Below are positions 23,244 through 28,123 of a stretch of 28,123 bases of DNA, in pieces (the stretch's first letter is position 1; the number at the start of each line of letters is the position of its first letter). The stretch is from an uncultured Eubacteriales bacterium. GTDB lineage: Bacteria; Bacillota; Clostridia; Oscillospirales; CAG-272. The stretch lies in NCBI GenBank assembly GCA_934462825.1, contig CAKSIP010000021.1:1-28123 (forward strand). The letters run 5' to 3'. The notes under the pieces were generated by a model. The model was not told where the DNA came from. It made no database searches and saw only the letters and a program-made list of their open reading frames with translations. The translations under genes and the position numbers were made by a program.

Positions 23244-23605
23244 GTATTTTTTCAATGTCTTTCACATTTTTTGAATTTTTTTCTGCTTTTTATCCAATAA
23301 CAAATGACACATTTTTTATTTTTGTGTGTTTTTCCTATTTTTTAATATGGTTTTTCGTCAGCATCATGCACTTTGCCGAAGGCGGCTGAATGTTTATGCA
23401 GCCCCTTTATACATGATTTTTTCGGTTTTTTCTTTGTTACATTTAAAAGAAAAAAACGGGTGCGTTTTTTTGCCTCGAAAACGCAAAACAGGCGCGCTCC
23501 GAAAAAGCACACCTGTTTTGCATTTCTTGCAACTTTTTTTCAAAAACCTGCAAAACGCTTATTTCCGACGCGCCGATGACGGCCGTTTCGGTTCTGAAAA
23601 ATCGT
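23244..23605. other. AT-rich intergenic region upstream of the opp promoter
   Basis: 362 bases without a convincing gene. The promoter-near part (23244-23460) is very T-rich on the plus strand and holds a small GGCTG/CAGCC hairpin near 23383-23404. The remainder contains the hairpin at 23483-23521 and an overlapping TGCGTTTT/AAAACGCA pair (23461-23485). Confidence 0.6.
23483..23521 (-). terminator. Probable terminator after the DUF436 gene
   Basis: Arms GCAAAACAGG (23483-23492) and CCTGTTTTGC (23512-23521), extended inward by GCGCT/AGCAC with one mismatch. On the minus strand GTTTTC follows. It ends the greA-DUF436 run before the opp promoter. Confidence 0.6.
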
Positions 23606-24148
23606 TCACTCCAAATAATGAGCGCGGGATCCGCCGATAAATTTCGGGCGGGTACGGGCGCAAAGGATATTGGCCTCCCCGATTTTTTTCAGTGAAACGC
23701 GAACCGGCACCGCCACACTTTTGAGGTGCATACCGATCAAGGTTCCGCCGATGTCCACGCCCGCGTGCGCCCGAATCGCCTCCACGGCCACCGGATCGTT
23801 CATGCCCGCGTAAGCGGCCGTAGCGAAGGATCCGCCTGCTTTGGGCTGCGGCACCACGTTTACAATTTCAAGGCCATACTGCTCTGCGCAGGCGCGTTCT
23901 ATGATAATAGCACGGTTCAGGTGCTCACAGCACTGCGCGGCCAGCCAGATTCTCTTTTCCGTCAGCATCGGGTAGATTTCATCGAAAATGGCCTGCGCCG
24001 TTTCCGGGCTGGAGCCTTTTCCGATACGCTCTCCGAGCACCTCCGAGGACGAGCATCCCACAACAAATATATCGTTTTCCTTAAGCTTTGCTTCTGCCAG
24101 CAGTTCTTCCATCACAATTTTGGTTTGTTCTCGAATTTCCTCATACAT
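23606..24148 (-). CDS. DUF436 / UPF0340 (YwlG-like, TIGR01440) protein
   Basis: A 180-residue soluble protein matching the TIGR01440 family by VVGCSSSEVLGERIGKGSS, AAQCCEHLNRA, VVPQPKAGGSFATAAY and GVDIGGTLIGMHLKSVAVP. These conserved Cys, Glu, His and Gly blocks suggest an enzyme, but the function is not established. Length is normal. AAGGAGG lies 11 bases before the ATG. It follows the EamA transporter by 24 bases and appears to be last in that run. Confidence 0.92.
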   Translation of the reverse strand: MYEEIREQTKIVMEELLAEAKLKENDIFVVGCSSSEVLGERIGKGSSPETAQAIFDEIYPMLTEKRIWLAAQCCEHLNRAIIIERACAEQYGLEIVNVVPQPKAGGSFATAAYAGMNDPVAVEAIRAHAGVDIGGTLIGMHLKSVAVPVRVSLKKIGEANILCARTRPKFIGGSRAHYLE

Positions 24149-24172
24149 TATTGGATTTTCCTCCTTATATAT

Positions 24173-25192
24173 TTATGGTTTTATGCTTTGCGTTTCTTCT
24201 CTGTCCGTTTGAAGCCGGTTTTCTCGGCTTGCATCTGCGTCGCGTGCGGCCGCCCGGAGCGGCGGCGCTTCGCTTTCGGCGGAGGCTTTACGCGCTTTCC
24301 GCTTCAATTGGGATAAAACAATTCCCGCAAAAATCAGCACACAGCCGATATAGCCGCGCAAGGTCATGGTTTCGTTCAAAAACAAAGCGCCGCCCACCAC
24401 GCTGAACACCGACTCGGTGGACAGCAAAATGGCTGCCAGGGTGGGATGCACTCTGTGCTGACCGATAATCTGCAAGGTATAGGCCACGCCCACCGACATA
24501 AATCCGCCGTACAAAATCGGCCAAAGGGCTTTTTCGATGGCCGCCACGCTCAAAGTCTCCAAAAACGGAACGAAAAGCCAATTCAAGGCCGAGCACACGG
24601 CAAACTGCACCATGGCAAAGCGCAGGGATTGGACTTTATCCACCACGCAATCGACCATCAAAATATGGGCGGCCCAAAGAAAGGCGCCGGCCAGCAAAAT
24701 AACATCGCCAAGGCCGAACACGACACTGTCGTTGACACAAATCAAAAAGAGTCCCAGCACGGCAAGGAGAGCGCCGATCCAAACAAAAACGCTGTTTTTT
24801 TGCCGGAACAGGACAAAGGCGATCAGCGGAACCAACACGGTATAAAGTCCGGTAATGAACCCGGCCCGCCCTGCGCTTTGCGTGATTGTGATCCCATATT
24901 GTTGCAAAGCCGAAGCGGCGAAAAGGATTCCGCCGGCAAGGCTGCCGTACAGCACGGTATTGCGGCGGGTAGAGCCGTCCGCTTTTTGTTTTTCAAAAAT
25001 CAAAACAACGGGAATCAAGGAAATCGCGCCGAGGGCAAATCGAATCCCGTTAAAGGAAAAAGGGCCAAGGGACTCTGCGCCAACCCGTTGGGCGACAAAG
25101 GCAAAGCCCCAGATGATAGCGGTCAAGAGCAAAAGGGCTATGGACACCGTTTTCCCGGCAACGGCTTTTCTGGCATTGTTTTTGGCTTTCAC
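24173..25192 (-). CDS. DMT-superfamily transporter (EamA domains)
   Basis: A 339-residue inner-membrane protein with about ten helices arranged as two EamA repeats. The first begins ALLLLTAIIWGFAFVAQRVG, followed by FNGIRFALGAISL; the second has LFVPFLETLS and VGVAYTLQIIGQHRVHPTLAAILLSTESVFSVVGG, typical of the family. A charged C-terminal tail (about 300-339) is cytoplasmic. EamA proteins export or import small metabolites; the substrate is not predictable here. The start is a GTG with AAGGAG 14 bases upstream; no better codon is near. It lies 18 bases after the anchored protein gene. Confidence 0.9.
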   Translation of the reverse strand: MKAKNNARKAVAGKTVSIALLLLTAIIWGFAFVAQRVGAESLGPFSFNGIRFALGAISLIPVVLIFEKQKADGSTRRNTVLYGSLAGGILFAASALQQYGITITQSAGRAGFITGLYTVLVPLIAFVLFRQKNSVFVWIGALLAVLGLFLICVNDSVVFGLGDVILLAGAFLWAAHILMVDCVVDKVQSLRFAMVQFAVCSALNWLFVPFLETLSVAAIEKALWPILYGGFMSVGVAYTLQIIGQHRVHPTLAAILLSTESVFSVVGGALFLNETMTLRGYIGCVLIFAGIVLSQLKRKARKASAESEAPPLRAAARDADASRENRLQTDREETQSIKP

Positions 25193-25210
25193 GGCGTTAC
25201 AACAGCTCCT

Positions 25211-25951
25211 TTATTCCACATCCGGCACATAATTGTCCGGAAACTCGAACTCGATGATGGCTTTTACCATACGAACGGCCTGCTCAAACTTATCGCTTCC
25301 CTTGCCCGCGCCCGAAACCGATTGAACGGCCCCCGGCGTTCTCAGGCAAAGGTACGTGTCCCGCGGCAAATCCTTTATACCGCTGAAGAACTGCCCAAAG
25401 GGCAGGTCGGAGAGGCGGACCGCGTAGTCATTGACCGCGCCTCTCGGCGAATAGCCAAGCACCTCCGAAAGCTTGACAAAGCCCTCGGCATCCTTTACCA
25501 TATCAAACAAGGAGGGATCCAAAAGGCACACGGCATGCTCTCCGTTGATCACCAGGGATTGGAATTTCTCCAATTCCCGCCGATTGCTTTGCCGGTCAAT
25601 TTTCACGTCCTTGCGATTGGCTTCTATTTCTTTCATTTGCTCCTCGGTATAAATCATCAGCATGGCCAAGGAAACGCGCTTCTCTTTATCTCCGTTAAAG
25701 TCCTCCGGCAAAACTTCCGCCAGCGCGTTTTCCATCTTAGGCACTCCGTTATCCGAGGATGGAAACGGCCCGGCATAAAGAATACTGATGTCGGATTTTG
25801 AATTGGAGCAGGTTTGGAACACGCACACCAGCACCACCAGAGCGGCAAAAAGAAGGCCAATCACGATCCATTTGTAATAATACCAATAATTCTTAAACCA
25901 TTTTACAAGTTTGTTGTCACAGGCTATTTCTTTTTGGGGAAGCTTATCCAT
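25211..25951 (-). CDS. Single-pass membrane protein of unknown function
   Basis: A 246-residue protein with a short basic cytoplasmic N-terminus, one membrane helix (about 27-46, KWIVIGLLFAALVVLVCVF) and an outside domain of about 200 residues. The outside part begins SDISILYAGPFPSS and contains a central Lys/Glu/Arg-rich stretch and LVINGEHAVCLLDPSLFD, which recalls the ligand-handling part of extracellular binding proteins (weak). I recognise it only as a type of uncharacterised protein found in Clostridia. AAGGAG lies 10 bases before the ATG. It follows lysS across hairpin D. Confidence 0.8.
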   Translation of the reverse strand: MDKLPQKEIACDNKLVKWFKNYWYYYKWIVIGLLFAALVVLVCVFQTCSNSKSDISILYAGPFPSSDNGVPKMENALAEVLPEDFNGDKEKRVSLAMLMIYTEEQMKEIEANRKDVKIDRQSNRRELEKFQSLVINGEHAVCLLDPSLFDMVKDAEGFVKLSEVLGYSPRGAVNDYAVRLSDLPFGQFFSGIKDLPRDTYLCLRTPGAVQSVSGAGKGSDKFEQAVRMVKAIIEFEFPDNYVPDVE

Positions 25952-25995
25952 ACTCTCTTGTCTCCTTGTTTTTCGGTTTTACCCTGCTATGTTCG

Positions 25996-26037
25996 ATGGG
26001 GGACTGAAAAAACATTGCGGTTTTAACAATCCCCCAT
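25996..26037. terminator. Hairpin D downstream of lysS
   Basis: The outer stem ATGGGGGA/TCCCCCAT is nearly perfect, with an inner minus-strand TTGTTAAAAC paired to GTTTTTTCAG (two mismatches and one wobble). The loop is about five bases. No T-run follows the stem on the minus strand; as in hairpins A-C the run is inside the stem. Confidence 0.62.
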
Positions 26038-26048
26038 TGGGTTCCTAT

Positions 26049-27569
26049 TCAGTCAAGCGGCTTCATTGTCGGGAACAAAAGCACATCACGAATGGACGGA
26101 CTATCCGTCAAAAGCATCACCAACCGGTCAATGCCAAAGCCGAGGCCGCCGGTCGGAGGCATGCCGTACTCCAACGCCGTTACAAAATCGTAATCCACTT
26201 GGGCTGTTGTGGTGGGATCCTCTGCTTTTTTCAGGGCAACCTGCCGCTCAAAACGCTCCTTTTGGTCAATCGGATCGTTCAGCTCGCTGAACGCATTTCC
26301 CATTTCGCTGCCACAGATAAAGTATTCAAACCGCTCGGTAAAATCGGGGTTGGAAGGCTTCCGCTTGGCCAGCGGGCTGTTTTCAATCGGGTAATCGTAA
26401 ATAATCGTGGGTTGAATCAGGTTGGCCTCCACGAAAGCATCGAAAAACTCTGCCAGGACAGTGCCCTTTGTGGCATTCGCGGGCACTTCCACGTTCCGTC
26501 TTTTGGCGGCGGCCACGGCGTCGGCATCCGTTTTCCAATCGTTATAGTCCTCGCCGGAATATTTCTTCACGGCTTCCACCATCGTCATTCTTGTCCAATT
26601 TCCCATGTCGATCTCAGTTCCCTGATAGGTGATATGGGTAGAACCGCAAATCTTTTCTGCCAGCATGGTGTTAAATTCAACAACCAAATCCATGATGCCT
26701 TTATAATCGGTATAGGCCTGATACAGCTCAATGGTGGTAAATTCGGGGTTGTGGCGGGCATCCATGCCCTCGTTGCGGAAAATGCGTCCCACTTCATACA
26801 CGCGATCCATACCGCCCACGATGAGGCGCTTCAGATACAGCTCGGTTTCAATACGCAGAACCATATCCATATCCAGGGTATTGTGATGCGTTTTGAAGGG
26901 ACGGGCAGAGGCGCCGATTTCAAAGGGTGTCAAAATCGGTGTATCGACCTCCAGGAATCCCTTGCTGTCAAGGTATGCGCGAAGCTCCTTCAAAATCAAG
27001 CTGCGCTTGACAAAGGTATCCTTTACATCCTCATTCATAATCAGATCCACATATCTCTGACGGTAACGCGTATCGGTATCTTTCAGGCCATGGAATTTTT
27101 CCGGCAGGGGCAGCAGCGATTTGGACAACAATTCGATAGCTGTAGCATGCACGGAAATCTCCCCGCGACGGGTTTTGAACACAAAGCCTTCAACGCCGAT
27201 AATATCGCCGATGTCCCATTTTTTATACTGTTCAAATACCGTCTCGCCCACATCATCAATTTTGATGTAGCATTGGATCCGGCCCTTTCCGTCGGCAACG
27301 TCAATGAAATTGGCTTTTCCCATATCGCGGCGACTCATCATACGGCCGGCGATTTTTACCGTTTTTCCTTCATATTCTTCAAAGTGATTTTTAATATCCG
27401 CGGAATAGGCGTCAAAATCGAATTTTACCTTTTCATAAGGATTTTGCCCCGCACGGCACAGCTCCGACAATTTGTCCCGACGAATCTGAAAAATCTCATT
27501 CAGCTGTTGCGCCTCATTTTCTGCGATTTCTTCTGTTTGATTGAGTTGATTGAGCATTTCTTCTGTCAC
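26049..27569 (-). CDS. lysS: Lysyl-tRNA synthetase, class II
   Basis: A 506-residue cytoplasmic synthetase. The N-terminal OB-fold anticodon domain (about 60-150) has VKIAGRMMSRRDMGKANFIDV. Class II motifs follow: motif 1 around FLEVDTPILTP, motif 2 YEVGRIFRNEGMDARHNPEFTTIE and motif 3 GGLGFGIDRLVMLLT. An N-terminal Gln/Glu-rich tail of about 25 residues precedes the family's usual LNEIFQIRRDKL. The start is a GTG with AGGGG seven bases upstream; an ATG four codons later is less well placed. It follows greA by 49 bases, a common Firmicutes pair. Confidence 0.96.
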   Translation of the reverse strand: MTEEMLNQLNQTEEIAENEAQQLNEIFQIRRDKLSELCRAGQNPYEKVKFDFDAYSADIKNHFEEYEGKTVKIAGRMMSRRDMGKANFIDVADGKGRIQCYIKIDDVGETVFEQYKKWDIGDIIGVEGFVFKTRRGEISVHATAIELLSKSLLPLPEKFHGLKDTDTRYRQRYVDLIMNEDVKDTFVKRSLILKELRAYLDSKGFLEVDTPILTPFEIGASARPFKTHHNTLDMDMVLRIETELYLKRLIVGGMDRVYEVGRIFRNEGMDARHNPEFTTIELYQAYTDYKGIMDLVVEFNTMLAEKICGSTHITYQGTEIDMGNWTRMTMVEAVKKYSGEDYNDWKTDADAVAAAKRRNVEVPANATKGTVLAEFFDAFVEANLIQPTIIYDYPIENSPLAKRKPSNPDFTERFEYFICGSEMGNAFSELNDPIDQKERFERQVALKKAEDPTTTAQVDYDFVTALEYGMPPTGGLGFGIDRLVMLLTDSPSIRDVLLFPTMKPLD

Positions 27570-27618
27570 TTTATTTCCCCTTTTTCAAGCTGTTTTATTT
27601 TTTCGCGTGGGATTTTTC

Positions 27619-28110
27619 TTATTTTTCGGTTCTCCACACTTCCAACACGCGCAGATGGATCACACCGTTCGGCACTTCTACGGAAATCTGATCTCCTGCT
27701 TTTTTACCGATGAGGGCCTTTCCGATAGGAGACATATCCGAAATACGGTTTTGCATCGGATCCACTTCGTTTGAGCCGACGATGCTGTACATATCCTCTT
27801 CTTCGTATTCCAAATCATAAATTTTCACGGTGGAGCCGACGTTGACAATACTTGTATCAATCTTGGATTCATCCACAATCACAGCGCCGAGGATCAATTC
27901 CTCCAGCTCTGCAATCCTTGCTTCCACCTTGGCCTGTTCATTCCGCGCCTCATCGTACTCGGAATTTTCCGAAAGGTCGCCGAAGGAACGCGCTGTTGCG
28001 ATGTCTTCTTTGACTTGCTGACGTTTGGTGCCTTTCAGATAATCCAATTCATCCACCAACGTCTGATAGCCTTCCTGTGTGTAAAGCATTTGCTTTCCCT
28101 TTGCTGCCAT
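27619..28110 (-). CDS. greA: Transcription elongation factor GreA
   Basis: A 163-residue factor that enters the RNA polymerase secondary channel and triggers transcript cleavage in backtracked complexes. The N-terminal coiled coil carries the acidic tip in GDLSENSEYDEARNEQA (about 44-60). The C-terminal FKBP-like domain has YSIVGSNEVDP and ISDMSPIGKALIGKKAGD, both hallmarks. GAGGAG lies just before the ATG, at the window's right end; the promoter is outside. Confidence 0.96.
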   Translation of the reverse strand: MAAKGKQMLYTQEGYQTLVDELDYLKGTKRQQVKEDIATARSFGDLSENSEYDEARNEQAKVEARIAELEELILGAVIVDESKIDTSIVNVGSTVKIYDLEYEEEDMYSIVGSNEVDPMQNRISDMSPIGKALIGKKAGDQISVEVPNGVIHLRVLEVWRTEK

Positions 28111-28123
28111 AATATCTCTCCTC

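Overview
The window looks like chromosome from a Gram-positive member of class Clostridia with mid GC content. Pointers to this are the nusB-xseA-xseB-tlyA-nadK-argR gene order, greA-lysS, an Ami-type Opp peptide transporter, DUF4358, DUF436 and DUF212 (YuiD-like) proteins, strong AGGAGG ribosome sites and consensus sigma-A promoters. I see no rRNA, tRNA, CRISPR array, phage gene or insertion sequence. Genus cannot be told from the sequence alone. Most genes lie on the minus strand.

Layout. (1) 1-1301, minus: a GlgB-like protein that runs off the left edge and has lost the expected catalytic residues. (2) 1302-1571: an intergenic stretch with three strong hairpins. (3) 10205 down to 1572, minus: one apparent ten-gene operon from a perfect TTGACA-17-TATAAT promoter: nusB, a TsaD/Kae1-like paralog, xseA, xseB, a DUF212 membrane protein, tlyA, nadK, argR, argS, yebC. 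The ispA and dxs genes often found between xseB and tlyA are absent. argS and yebC follow argR where recN is common. (4) 10377-13543, plus: a divergent promoter drives a metallo-beta-lactamase-fold hydrolase, a small membrane protein, a membrane-anchored SGNH hydrolase and a DUF4358 lipoprotein. (5) 23243 down to 15115, minus: an oligopeptide ABC transporter operon in Ami order (binding protein, AmiC-, AmiD-, AmiE-, AmiF-like), then a terminator and a membrane-anchored, possibly ApbE-related protein (13653-15038). (6) 28110 down to 23606, minus: greA, lysS, an anchored protein of unknown function, an EamA transporter and a DUF436 protein.

The most unusual region is the peptide transporter. 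The binding protein appears circularly permuted: the segment that normally ends OppA/AmiA proteins sits just after the signal peptide, and the protein stops where that segment would normally begin. The AmiE-like ATPase carries about 230 extra residues, partly coiled coil, between Walker A and the Q-loop. The AmiF-like ATPase ends in two predicted membrane helices. The AmiC-like permease has an outside domain of about 285 residues. Four of the five subunits therefore differ from textbook Opp proteins, although the large permease domain is shared with the known AmiC type.

A second pattern is a family of hairpins at gene ends with the core GGG-N(1-3)-TGTT(A/G)AAAA. Their T-run lies inside the stem instead of after it.
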